Positions 1-6,859 are shown, counted from the first letter of the stretch. The stretch: DNA of 11,390 nucleotides from Bacillota bacterium (GCA_023387295.1 JAEWIG010000196.1:1-11390); one strand, 5' to 3'. Program-made: numbers and translations. The notes: generated by a model not told the origin, from the letters alone.

Positions 1-294
1 ATCCTTATTAATCCCTATATTGACAAATACGCCAATCCCCGGGTTCACATCACTTACTCTAGCCCACCCATAGCTTTCAGTTGTTACTTCTGGAATGGTT
101 GTTGTTGCTGCAATTCTTCCTCTAGAATCAATATAGAGAAACACTTCTACTTCTTGTCCTTCTTCAAGCTCCAAATCGGTATCATTTTTATGTAAAAGAA
201 CATCTTCATTCCCATCTGATAAAAAATAACCATACTCCACTAATCTTTCAACTTTTAATTGAGCTGTCCGTCCGATAAATTCATTTAATGCCAT
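1..294 (-). CDS. yitL: CvfB/YitL-family S1-type RNA-binding protein (N-terminal 98 residues)
   Basis: The reading frame starts at ATG 294-292 on the minus strand and runs open off the left edge (98 codons, no stop). The start is fixed by TAAAGGAGGG at 310-301, six bases upstream. The translation begins MALNEFIGRTAQLKVERL. It continues with beta-rich S1/OB-like sequence, including YGYFLSDGNEDVLLHK, EVEVFLYIDSRGRIAAT and WARVSDVNPGIGVFVNIG. This is the N-terminal pattern of CvfB-family proteins (B. subtilis YitL, about 300 aa; Staphylococcus CvfB is a virulence regulator that binds RNA). The divergent neighbour is yajQ/yitK, and yitK and yitL are also neighbours in B. subtilis, which supports the identity. 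About two thirds of the protein lies outside the window. Family assignment is from recollection of sequence patterns. Confidence 0.85.
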   Translation of the reverse strand, partial: MALNEFIGRTAQLKVERLVEYGYFLSDGNEDVLLHKNDTDLELEEGQEVEVFLYIDSRGRIAATTTIPEVTTESYGWARVSDVNPGIGVFVNIGINKD

Positions 295-324
295 TAGAAA
301 CCCTCCTTTATTTTTCAAAAAATT

Positions 325-345
325 TGGCTATGTTATAACATGCCT
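325..345 (-). promoter_or_regulatory. Possible extended -10 promoter for yitL within a 12-bp palindrome
   Basis: ATGTTATAACAT at 330-341 is a perfect 12-bp palindrome. Read on the minus strand it gives TGTTATAAC, an extended -10-like element (TGnTATAAT), about 35 bp upstream of the yitL start. The best upstream hexamer is TTTCAA at 16-bp spacing, which is a weak -35. The palindrome could equally be an operator. No direct evidence separates these readings. Confidence 0.3.
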
Positions 346-379
346 ATTAATTATTGAAATCTACTCATATCTCGTAAGG

Positions 380-408
380 TTGTTTGAACTGATTTATTTT
401 ACTATAAT
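380..408 (+). promoter_or_regulatory. Sigma-A-type promoter for yitK
   Basis: TTGTTT (380-385) and a perfect TATAAT (403-408) are separated by 17 bp. Transcription would start near 415, giving a leader of roughly 50 bases that contains the hairpin at 423-444. Confidence 0.65.
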
Positions 409-422
409 TAAGGGATAAAGTG

Positions 423-444
423 AAACTTCTTTTATAAGAAGTTT
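423..444 (+). promoter_or_regulatory. Perfect leader hairpin at the 5' end of the yitK transcript
   Basis: AAACTTCTT (423-431) and AAGAAGTTT (436-444) form a perfect 9-bp stem with a 4-base loop TTAT. It lies between the predicted transcription start (about 415) and the Shine-Dalgarno AAAGGAGG (about 449-456), so it would cap the mRNA 5' end. Terminal hairpins next to strong ribosome binding sites stabilise some Bacillus mRNAs. It has no T-run directly after it and is not a terminator. A protein-binding palindrome is the alternative. Confidence 0.55.
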
Positions 445-467
445 GAGTAAAGGAGGAAATAATAGCA

Positions 468-959
468 ATGTCAAAAGAAAGTTCATTTGATATCGTATCA
501 AAGGTTGATTTCGCAGAGGTTACAAATGCCATTAGTATAGCAATGAAGGAAATTCAAACACGCTATGACTTTAAAGGAAGTAAGAGTCAAATTTCCCTTG
601 ATAAAGAAGAGCTCGTTCTTATTTCTGATGACGAATACAAGCTTGGCCAGGTTAAGGATGTTTTATTTAGTAAATTAATTAAGCGTGGTGTCCCTGTTAA
701 AAACCTTGACTATGGAAAAATTGAAGGTGCGTCTGGTGGAACAGTCCGCCAAAGAGCAAAAGTGGCACAAGGCATCGATAAGGAAGATGCGAAAAAAATA
801 AATACACTTATTAAAAACAGTGGTTTAAAAGTTAAAAGTCAGGTGCAAGATGATCAAGTCCGAGTAACAGCGAAAAGCCGCGACGACTTGCAAAAAGTAA
901 TTGCTGCTGTTAAAGAAGCCGACCTATCTGTTGATGTTCAATTTGTGAATTATCGATAA
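468..959 (+). CDS. yitK: YajQ/YitK family nucleotide-binding protein (UPF0234)
   Basis: This is a complete 163-aa protein, the usual length for the family. ATG 468 sits behind a strong Shine-Dalgarno AAAGGAGG with about 11 bases of spacing. Family hallmarks are visible: SFDIVSKVDFAEVTNAI at residues 6-22, RYDFKGSKS at 32-40, KRGVPVKNLDYGKIE at 72-86, VRVTAKSRDDLQ at 131-142 and the C-terminal VQFVNYR. YajQ proteins fold as two ferredoxin-like domains. They have been reported to bind nucleotides or RNA, and the Xanthomonas member acts as a cyclic-di-GMP receptor; whether this Bacillaceae protein does so is unknown. It is cytosolic, with no signal peptide or membrane segment. It is transcribed alone: divergent from yitL on its left and closed by a terminator at 976-1013. 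Confidence 0.95.
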   Translation: MSKESSFDIVSKVDFAEVTNAISIAMKEIQTRYDFKGSKSQISLDKEELVLISDDEYKLGQVKDVLFSKLIKRGVPVKNLDYGKIEGASGGTVRQRAKVAQGIDKEDAKKINTLIKNSGLKVKSQVQDDQVRVTAKSRDDLQKVIAAVKEADLSVDVQFVNYR

Positions 960-975
960 TTATTTTAAAAAACAC

Positions 976-1013
976 AAGTGGTCTCAATCAAAATTAGATT
1001 AAGACCACTTTTT
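976..1013. terminator. Bidirectional intrinsic terminator between yitK and the GH13 gene
   Basis: AAGTGGTCT (976-984) pairs with AGACCACTT (1002-1010). After one mismatch the stem continues as AATC (986-989) with GATT (997-1000) around a 7-base loop. A T-run follows on the plus strand (1009-1013). On the minus strand the A-run at 967-972 becomes TTTTTT, so the hairpin can also stop the convergent GH13 gene that ends at 1094. Confidence 0.85.
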
Positions 1014-1093
1014 ATGCTAATATTAACAATTTTAGCTTGCTTTTATTTGTCGTAGACCGATCCTCTATCTTGAACCCGGAGTATTATTCTTTC

Positions 1094-2626
1094 TTATGCT
1101 TTTCGCTTCGATCTCTTCCATAGTAAAAAGATAAACGTAATAAACATTACGTAAACAATTCCCATTGCTGCAAGATAAGGAATATTTAATCCTGTTTTTG
1201 GCGCCAATGCATAGATTTCAGCTTTTTCCCTATCCATATATATCGTGTACTCTCCATCACTACTACGAACGAGATCTCCTACTAATAAACCTCTTAGTTC
1301 TTTTTCATCTTCTAATTGTTCGGTACTTAGGGTAACAGTTTGTGATTCCGATGAATTATTAATGGCGATCACAGTCGTTTCATCTTGAAACATTCGCTTG
1401 TATACCATCATACCGTTTTCCTCTGCAAGAATTTCAAACGTACCTCTTGTAAGACTTGGAAGTGTCTGACGAAGCTCCCCTAACTTCGTCATATAATCAA
1501 TTAATTCTTTATCTGTTCTAAAATCCATTTGCCTATGGTTATCTATTCCTAGACTACCGTCAAGGGCGATCTCGCTGCCATAATAAACTATTGGGATTCC
1601 TGGAATAGTATAAAGATGTGTTAAAGCTAGTTTCCATCTTGGACCAGGGTGCTGATTTTTTGTAATCGCATCACGGGTAAACCGAACTGTTTGATTATTG
1701 TCCATTATATTTCCCATTACATATGAATTGGGATAAACAGAATTTATATTCTCTTCTGCTGTTAAAAGAGTATTTGTTGGCATGTCAACTTGAGAAAAAA
1801 TCGGTCTGACTATTTCCATGAGAGGATAATTAATAAACCCATCTATTCCTGTTTCCTCATACAGAGAAATCTGTTTCTCATCATTAGACATGATTTCTCC
1901 TAGCAAAAAGAAATCCTCTTTAACCCCTTTAACCTCATCCACAAATTCAGATAGGAAATTAATCGGAACATAATTAATGGAGTTCAAGTGATAACCATCA
2001 ATGTTTGTTTCATTTATCCACCATTTTGCTGCATCAATTAAATAATCGCTAACATCAGGATTTCCCTGATTTAAGTCAGGCAATCCATCAACCCATGCTT
2101 TCTCAAGCTGCTCCACTGAAGCTGCATCGGTAGCATCTGTTTCCTCATGAAACCAATCCTTTTTTGTTGCATCATTTAACCAAGCATGGCTTGGACCAAC
2201 ATGATTAACGACAAAATCGATAATCACCTTCATCTCTCTTTTATGGGCTTCTTCTACAAGCAGTTTAAACTCATCAATTGTCCCGAAATGTTCTTCGGTA
2301 TTGTAATGATCCTGAATCCAGAAGCCATGATATCCTAAATCTTCGTTATCAAAAATTGGGGATAACCAAATTGTAGTGAACCCCATATCCTTAATATAAT
2401 CTAGCTTGCTAATTACCCCTTGAAAATCACCGCCATGATAGCTTCTTGGATCTTTCACATCTACATGGTAATCATTATTAAAATCCCCATTACTAAAGCG
2501 ATCCATCATGAGAAAATAAATGGATTCATCTTGCCATTTACGCTCTTCTTTTTCAACTGCACCTACTGGTAGGGCATAAAAAAGAAGAAACGGAATTAAG
2601 ATGAGCATCCGCAATTTTTTTTTCAT
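1094..2626 (-). CDS. Membrane-anchored GH13 alpha-amylase-like protein, probably catalytically inactive
   Basis: This is a complete 510-aa protein. It has a Sec signal peptide (residues 1 to about 23: KKK, then a hydrophobic core ending PVGA) and a GH13 TIM barrel from about 33. There is a C-terminal beta domain (about 395-475). A transmembrane helix (about 484-503) is followed by a basic tail, KRSKRKA. It should therefore be extracytoplasmic and anchored at the C-terminus. Region I is intact (DFVVNH, 137-142), and so is the acid/base glutamate (LLGE, E244). Region II reads GYHLNSINY where active relatives have GYRLD: the invariant Arg is His213 and the nucleophile Asp is Asn215. Region IV reads MDNNQTVRF where relatives have DNHD: His is Asn311 and the transition-state Asp is Gln312. 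I checked these codons on the DNA. The frame has no stops or shifts. Hydrolysis is therefore unlikely; glucan binding or a scaffold role is inference. The ribosome binding site is AAGGGGAG. Expressed alone. Confidence 0.9.
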   Translation of the reverse strand: MKKKLRMLILIPFLLFYALPVGAVEKEERKWQDESIYFLMMDRFSNGDFNNDYHVDVKDPRSYHGGDFQGVISKLDYIKDMGFTTIWLSPIFDNEDLGYHGFWIQDHYNTEEHFGTIDEFKLLVEEAHKREMKVIIDFVVNHVGPSHAWLNDATKKDWFHEETDATDAASVEQLEKAWVDGLPDLNQGNPDVSDYLIDAAKWWINETNIDGYHLNSINYVPINFLSEFVDEVKGVKEDFFLLGEIMSNDEKQISLYEETGIDGFINYPLMEIVRPIFSQVDMPTNTLLTAEENINSVYPNSYVMGNIMDNNQTVRFTRDAITKNQHPGPRWKLALTHLYTIPGIPIVYYGSEIALDGSLGIDNHRQMDFRTDKELIDYMTKLGELRQTLPSLTRGTFEILAEENGMMVYKRMFQDETTVIAINNSSESQTVTLSTEQLEDEKELRGLLVGDLVRSSDGEYTIYMDREKAEIYALAPKTGLNIPYLAAMGIVYVMFITFIFLLWKRSKRKA

Positions 2627-2727
2627 TTCTGCTCCCCTTCCCCTTTTGTTAACAAGCTTTTATCTATTCTCTATGTAAAAGGATGCAACTCTTTAAGAGT
2701 AGCCTGTTCTGCCCTCTCCCGTCAAAT

Positions 2728-2850
2728 AGAAAAGCGCAAGGGGCTTGTTCAGCCCCGACAAGCATAAGACGAGTCTCTCAGAAAGGTGAGCTCTACCTTT
2801 CTGAGAGATTTGGCTTATGACCTCGAGGGGCTAGCCACTGGAGCTAGACA
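2728..2850. repeat. Structured Bacillaceae-type intergenic repeat with nested hairpins
   Basis: The core is a perfect 14-bp inverted repeat, TCTCTCAGAAAGGT (2774-2787) with ACCTTTCTGAGAGA (2795-2808), around a 7-base loop. An outer CATAAG (2763-2768) pairs with CTTATG (2814-2819). To the left, GGGGCT (2740-2745) pairs with AGCCCC (2751-2756) as a small hairpin. The same AGCCCC could instead pair with a second GGGGCT at 2827-2832, enclosing the whole element. The flanks GAAAAGCGCAAG, CAGCCCCGACAAGC and GACCTCGAGGGGCT match, from memory, a short repeat scattered between genes in many Bacillaceae genomes. It has no coding capacity and may move like a REP or MITE element. Exact ends are uncertain. 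Confidence 0.65.
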
Positions 2851-2966
2851 ATGAAAAGCTATAGCGGATTGTTCTGGAACGACGATAATTTAAGCCATAT
2901 ACCTATTTCAGAATATGTGCTTAAAGAATATCTTATAAATAATAAGTTTTGTCTTTTGCGATAAAG

Positions 2967-2994
2967 TTCAGAAATCATCATTCATGGTTATAAA
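2967..2994 (+). promoter_or_regulatory. Candidate promoter for the 187-aa gene
   Basis: TTCAGA (2967-2972) and TATAAA (2989-2994) have a 16-bp spacer; the -10 is preceded by TGGT. The match is moderate (4/6 at -35, 5/6 at -10). It lies about 55 bp upstream of the chosen start. Confidence 0.35.
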
Positions 2995-3049
2995 TATTGT
3001 GTAAACTGTCAAAACAGATTGTTAACGGTAGTAAATGGAGGTTTTAGGG

Positions 3050-3613
3050 ATGGATAAACAGCAACGAACAAGACTGATTGAATATCAAGCCCGAGCATTT
3101 TCCGAGGGTACAATTGAATTCATTAATAATCAGTGGGTTTTTTTTGATAAGGAAACAGAAGAAGCCTCATTATTAGATGATTTCCTCCATCAGGAAATTG
3201 AAGTGTATCGATTCAAACGTTGGAAAAAAGGGATATTATTTGAGGAAGGAAGATCAAGATCGAAAGAAGAATTGATTCAACTTAAAGATCATGATTCTGT
3301 TCGTATCCGAAAACTACTTGTATTCTCTTTAGAAAAATTATTAGAGGAATTAAATGAGGATGCTTTTTTTCAATTTATCACAACATTGAATTCATTACAG
3401 TTCTCAATTTATGATTGTATTTATTGTTATAACCAACTAACATTTCTTAACCAAAGTAATCGAAAAAGTGGGGTTAATTTCATTGTTTTCGATAATCAAG
3501 ATCATATATGCAATGTACAGCATCACTTTAGTTATTTTGAAAAAACAAACGATCGCTTTGAATTTACATTGAATAGCGGGAAAAGAATGGTTATTGAAAA
3601 AATATCTTCGTAA
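3050..3613 (+). CDS. Conserved hypothetical protein, 187 aa (possibly DUF2777)
   Basis: I choose ATG 3050 over the in-frame ATG at 3035, because GGAGG (3037-3041) lies 8 bases before 3050 and would be inside the longer version. The protein is soluble and mixed alpha/beta, with no signal peptide or membrane helix. Residues 1-60 look like a small beta domain (GTIEFINNQWVFFD, EIEVYRFKRWKKGILFEEG). A helical stretch follows (KLLEELNEDAFFQFITTLNSL). A C-terminal part (SIYDCIYCYNQLTFL, GVNFIVFDNQDHICNVQHHF, RFEFTLNSGKRMVIEK) contains Cys residues in CIYC and a His pair (HH) that could bind metal, though nothing proves it. It resembles what I remember of the Bacillales family DUF2777, which has no known function. 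It is monocistronic, divergent from the GH13 gene and followed by a long inverted repeat. Confidence 0.8.
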   Translation: MDKQQRTRLIEYQARAFSEGTIEFINNQWVFFDKETEEASLLDDFLHQEIEVYRFKRWKKGILFEEGRSRSKEELIQLKDHDSVRIRKLLVFSLEKLLEELNEDAFFQFITTLNSLQFSIYDCIYCYNQLTFLNQSNRKSGVNFIVFDNQDHICNVQHHFSYFEKTNDRFEFTLNSGKRMVIEKISS

Positions 3614-3641
3614 AACTAAAAACAGAAGTGCTATTAGTGGG

Positions 3642-3771
3642 AAAAGAGGCTGTCCGATAAGTGCCTGGCACTCTCCTCGCAACACCATATATAGAGTAGC
3701 TTTAATAGCTTTTCATCTATATAAAGTGTTGGAGGTGCCAGGCTCTTTGTTTTCGGACAGCCTCTTTTTTT
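3642..3771. terminator. Long inverted repeat acting as a bidirectional terminator
   Basis: The outer arms AAAAGAGGCTGTCCGA (3642-3657) and TCGGACAGCCTCTTTT (3753-3768) are perfectly complementary over 16 bp. The pairing resumes as GCCTGGCAC (3663-3671) with GTGCCAGGC (3735-3743). It continues with AACAC (3681-3685) and GTGTT (3726-3730), then TATATAGA (3688-3695) and TCTATATA (3716-3723). A T-run follows on the plus strand (3765-3771), and TTTT follows on the minus strand. It sits between the convergent genes ending at 3613 and 3817. Its length, about 127 bp, is far more than a terminator needs and suggests a palindromic mobile or repeat element co-opted as one. Confidence 0.75.
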
Positions 3772-3816
3772 AAAAAGCTCACGTGATGATAATTGTCATC
3801 GGAACATCTATTCTCT

Positions 3817-6720
3817 CTAGTTTGCTAATCCTTTTTCAAAATCAGTAGATAAAAGTGGCCGATGAATATAAAAGCCTTGTGCATAATGACATTTTAATTC
3901 ACGTAGAAGCTCTATTTGTTCTTTTGTTTCAACACCTTCAGCCAACACTTTAACATCTAGTCCATGCCCCATCGTAATAATAGCTTTAACAATGGCGATA
4001 TCAGATGTATCTACTCGCAAATTATTAATAAAGGAGCGATCAATTTTCAGTGTATTTATTGGCAAATCCTTCAAATAGCTTAATGAAGAATATCCAGTAC
4101 CAAAATCATCAATTGATACTTTTACTCCAACGTTTTGTAATGCCCTCATAATTTTAATACTATAATCAATATTACTTAACATTGTACTTTCTGTTAATTC
4201 TAGCGTTAAGTATTGCGGAGCTAAATTCGATTCTCTTAACGCATGTTTCACTTCTTGCAAAAAGTTCGGCTGCTGAAACTGATAAGCGGATACATTGACG
4301 GAAACAGATAAATATTCGTTTCCGAGCAGTTGCCATTTTTTATTTTGCATACATGCTGTTCTTAGCACCCATCTACCAATTTCATCTATGAGCCCTGTTT
4401 CCTCAGCAAGTGGAATAAATTCCGCTGGAGAAACAAGACCTTGCTTCGGATGATTCCAACGTATTAATGCTTCACTTCCAAATATTTCACCCGAATGTAA
4501 GTCAATTAAAGGCTGGTACATTAAGTAAAATTCATTTTTTTGAAGAGCCTTTCTTAAATAACTCTCCAGCTCTAATCGATTCATTGCCTTGTCATTCATA
4601 TCCGTTGAAAAGAATGTAACGCGATTACCACCATGATTTTTCGAAAGATTGGTAGCCATGTCCGCATTTTTCAAGAGTGTATGTCCATCCATACCATCAT
4701 CAGGGAAAAAGCTAACACCAACACTAGCTGTAATAAATAAATCTTGCCCATCGTGAAAAATCGGAAGCGCAATTTCTTTTAAAATTAGTTTGGATGTTTT
4801 CATTACATCATCAATTGTAGCAATCTTGGAAAGGGCAACAGTAAACTTATCGCCACCAAATCTGCCGATATAGGAACCTGTAGGAAGCGCCTTTTCAATC
4901 CTGTCGGCTAATTCCTTTAAGATTTTGTCACCCGCATAATGTCCTAAGCTATCATTGATTATTTTGAACCGGTCCATATCAATTGATAACACAGAAAGCA
5001 TTCGTTTTTTCTTTTTCGCTCTCGAAAGCATTGCCTCAAGTTGTTCAGTAAACTTCATTCGGTTTGGAAGGCCTGTATCATGGTCATAGTAAGCTAATTC
5101 CATAATTTTGTCTTCATTTTTTTTCTGCTCTGAAATATTTCTTCCAATCCCATAAATGCCTACACATTCTCCATTAATCATAATTGGAATGTTCTTAAGC
5201 TGAAACAGATTCGTCTCCCCAGACCTTAATTCAATATGGCTATTATAGTATTGTTCTTTCCCTTTAAGGGCTCGTAGAAAATGCATTCTAACCTTCGGAA
5301 GATCCTCATTTGCAATAAATTTTAGCGCTGATTTTCCGAATAGCTCCTCATTGTTATAACCGAACATTTTTTCAAACGCTGGATTAACACTCGTAAAATG
5401 CCCTTGTAAATCTGTCGAGAAAATAAAATCTGAGTTCATATTAAACAATGACTCATAATGTTTCTCCGATAGCTGTAGATTTTCGTTTAATTGGCGAACA
5501 TCCTTTTGAGTTGCTTCAAGCAAAAAATTTAAAGCAGAAAAAGTTTTTAAAAAGTCTGGTTTCTCATATTTAAATGATAGTTTCCGCTCGCTCGGTATAT
5601 TGCTGCCATTTTCAGACAGGGCTAAGTATGTAAGTGAAACTCCCAAGAGCTGTGGTCTTCCATTTTTTCCTGTTGATAGCTCTCCATATGAAAAGAAGCC
5701 ATTTGTCGGTGCAATGCTTTGTAGTGATAAAAGCTCATGTTTCGTAAAATCGGACATAACTCGTTTTCTTGTTGCACAATTATAAACAAAAATTGATTCA
5801 ACTGGTTTTTTTGCTAATTGTTTAAAACCACGAATTGAATTATCTATCATCATATCTATATTTGTGTAGGAAAAAGCAATTTCCATTCCTTCACTAACAT
5901 TCCTATTAACTTGAACGGCACCATTTTTTAATATATTTTGAATAAATAGGGATGCTACCTCCCCTTTATGATTCATAATAAAAGGAAATTCGCAGCCTGA
6001 TTCTGGAAGGTCCTTTACGAAGCTTTCTCCTAAATATTGTTTTAAAATACTCATAGGCTTTTTCTTATCAATTGTATAAATAGTATTTCCACTTGCTTTC
6101 GTAATCGTAAAGGATTTACCTATTTTTTGAAACTCATAATTACTAGATGAGTGAACAATTAGCTCTTTACTTTGGAGAACTACAGCAGCTACACCTTTAT
6201 TTGTCATTTCATCCTTCGTAAAAGCGAATGTTTCTTCTAAAAAAGCACCATTACCTGATAGGCCACCGGCTAGGTGTATATCAGGGCTATTTACATATAT
6301 ACCATTGAGTAGAGATTGTATATCTACTCCTTGTCCTGAGGGAAAAACCAGCATCGCCTTTGTATCAAAATCAATTATCTGCTCAGCAAGGTTTTTCCCC
6401 ATTTCAAAACTATTATCATAGTTATCTTGATGAAGCAAAACTGATTTTACTTCTGTTTTTTCAAAAACTGTGAATGAGAGAAGGACTTCATTTTCACTCG
6501 CTTGCCCTTCACATATTTCCCCAGCACCTGTGCAACCCACAATGATAGCAAAAGGAAGTCTACTATTGAGAAGATTTTGCAGCTGTTGCAAAAAGTTCCG
6601 GTCTGTTTTTCCTGAGAAAACTTGAACGAGTACGTTAGCTAAATCAGACAGTTCATGAACATCAATAAACCTATTTAGTTCGTCATTATTTTTATACAGA
6701 TAAGATATTGTTTTAGCCAT
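3817..6720 (-). CDS. FIST-PAS-GGDEF-EAL sensor protein, probable cyclic-di-GMP phosphodiesterase
   Basis: This is a complete 967-aa protein with start ATG 6720 and Shine-Dalgarno GGTGA six bases upstream. Domain order is: FIST_N about 25-185 (GCTGAGEI at 62-69, AGGLSGNG at 151-158); FIST_C about 200-368; a helical linker 395-425; PAS about 421-530; GGDEF about 541-705; EAL about 715-960. No transmembrane segment is apparent, so it is likely cytosolic. The EAL active site looks complete: EAL 750-752, N809, E841, DD 871-872, K892, E928 and Q948. The GGDEF signature reads GGDKF (622-626), so the usual Glu is Lys625, and no RxxD inhibitory site precedes it. The rest of the GGDEF core (DxDRFKxINDSLGH) is preserved. 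The likely activity is hydrolysis of cyclic-di-GMP, with the GGDEF domain possibly sensing GTP. FIST domains are predicted small-molecule sensors, perhaps for amino acids. It is monocistronic. Confidence 0.93.
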   Translation of the reverse strand: MAKTISYLYKNNDELNRFIDVHELSDLANVLVQVFSGKTDRNFLQQLQNLLNSRLPFAIIVGCTGAGEICEGQASENEVLLSFTVFEKTEVKSVLLHQDNYDNSFEMGKNLAEQIIDFDTKAMLVFPSGQGVDIQSLLNGIYVNSPDIHLAGGLSGNGAFLEETFAFTKDEMTNKGVAAVVLQSKELIVHSSSNYEFQKIGKSFTITKASGNTIYTIDKKKPMSILKQYLGESFVKDLPESGCEFPFIMNHKGEVASLFIQNILKNGAVQVNRNVSEGMEIAFSYTNIDMMIDNSIRGFKQLAKKPVESIFVYNCATRKRVMSDFTKHELLSLQSIAPTNGFFSYGELSTGKNGRPQLLGVSLTYLALSENGSNIPSERKLSFKYEKPDFLKTFSALNFLLEATQKDVRQLNENLQLSEKHYESLFNMNSDFIFSTDLQGHFTSVNPAFEKMFGYNNEELFGKSALKFIANEDLPKVRMHFLRALKGKEQYYNSHIELRSGETNLFQLKNIPIMINGECVGIYGIGRNISEQKKNEDKIMELAYYDHDTGLPNRMKFTEQLEAMLSRAKKKKRMLSVLSIDMDRFKIINDSLGHYAGDKILKELADRIEKALPTGSYIGRFGGDKFTVALSKIATIDDVMKTSKLILKEIALPIFHDGQDLFITASVGVSFFPDDGMDGHTLLKNADMATNLSKNHGGNRVTFFSTDMNDKAMNRLELESYLRKALQKNEFYLMYQPLIDLHSGEIFGSEALIRWNHPKQGLVSPAEFIPLAEETGLIDEIGRWVLRTACMQNKKWQLLGNEYLSVSVNVSAYQFQQPNFLQEVKHALRESNLAPQYLTLELTESTMLSNIDYSIKIMRALQNVGVKVSIDDFGTGYSSLSYLKDLPINTLKIDRSFINNLRVDTSDIAIVKAIITMGHGLDVKVLAEGVETKEQIELLRELKCHYAQGFYIHRPLLSTDFEKGLAN

Positions 6721-6755
6721 AAAAAATCACCGTCAGTAAGTTGATATTTCTTCTC

Positions 6756-6784
6756 ATCTTAAAAATACCATAAATATTGGTAAA
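6756..6784 (-). promoter_or_regulatory. Candidate promoter with inverted repeat upstream of the FIST/EAL gene
   Basis: Reading the minus strand, TTTACC (6784-6779) and TAAGAT (6761-6756) are 17 bp apart, both 4/6 matches to sigma-A hexamers. An inverted repeat TACCA-N7-TGGTA (6766-6782) overlaps the -35 and spacer and could be an operator. The 5-bp arms are short enough to arise by chance. Confidence 0.35.
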
Positions 6785-6791
6785 TTGTTAT

Positions 6792-6829
6792 AAAAAAAAA
6801 GAAAAAGCTACCTTTTTTGATAGCTTTTT
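6792..6829 (-). terminator. Intrinsic terminator of yisL
   Basis: On the minus strand AAAAAGCTA (6829-6821) pairs with TAGCTTTTT (6810-6802) around a 10-base loop. A long T-run follows, complementary to the A-run at 6792-6800. It lies about 30 bp past the yisL stop codon and separates yisL from the FIST/EAL gene. Confidence 0.8.
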
Positions 6830-6859
6830 GTAGAATAGTTGCGTATTTTGTCGATTTTC

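Larger units (their letters stand above)
2627..3049. other. 423-bp divergent intergenic region
   Basis: This region separates the GH13 gene (minus) from the 187-aa gene (plus). It holds a 13-bp palindrome ACTCTTTAAGAGT (2688-2700) upstream of the GH13 start, a structured intergenic repeat (about 2728-2850) and a weak candidate promoter at 2967-2994. I see no convincing coding sequence, RNA gene or riboswitch in the rest. Confidence 0.7.

Noticed and set aside
2661..2688. Possible GH13 gene promoter TTGCAT-N16-TAGATA on the minus strand
   Set aside because: The -10 matches only three of six bases. The nearby 13-bp palindrome is interesting, but the promoter call is not supportable.
3437..3688. 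83-codon minus-strand open frame overlapping the end of the 187-aa gene
   Set aside because: It overlaps a well-supported gene and the long inverted repeat, has no ribosome binding site, and its hydrophobic composition is a by-product of the opposite strand.
3785..3800. Palindrome GATGATAATTGTCATC resembling part of a Fur box
   Set aside because: It matches one half-site only and lies downstream of two convergent genes, where an operator is not expected. Chance in AT-rich DNA is more likely.
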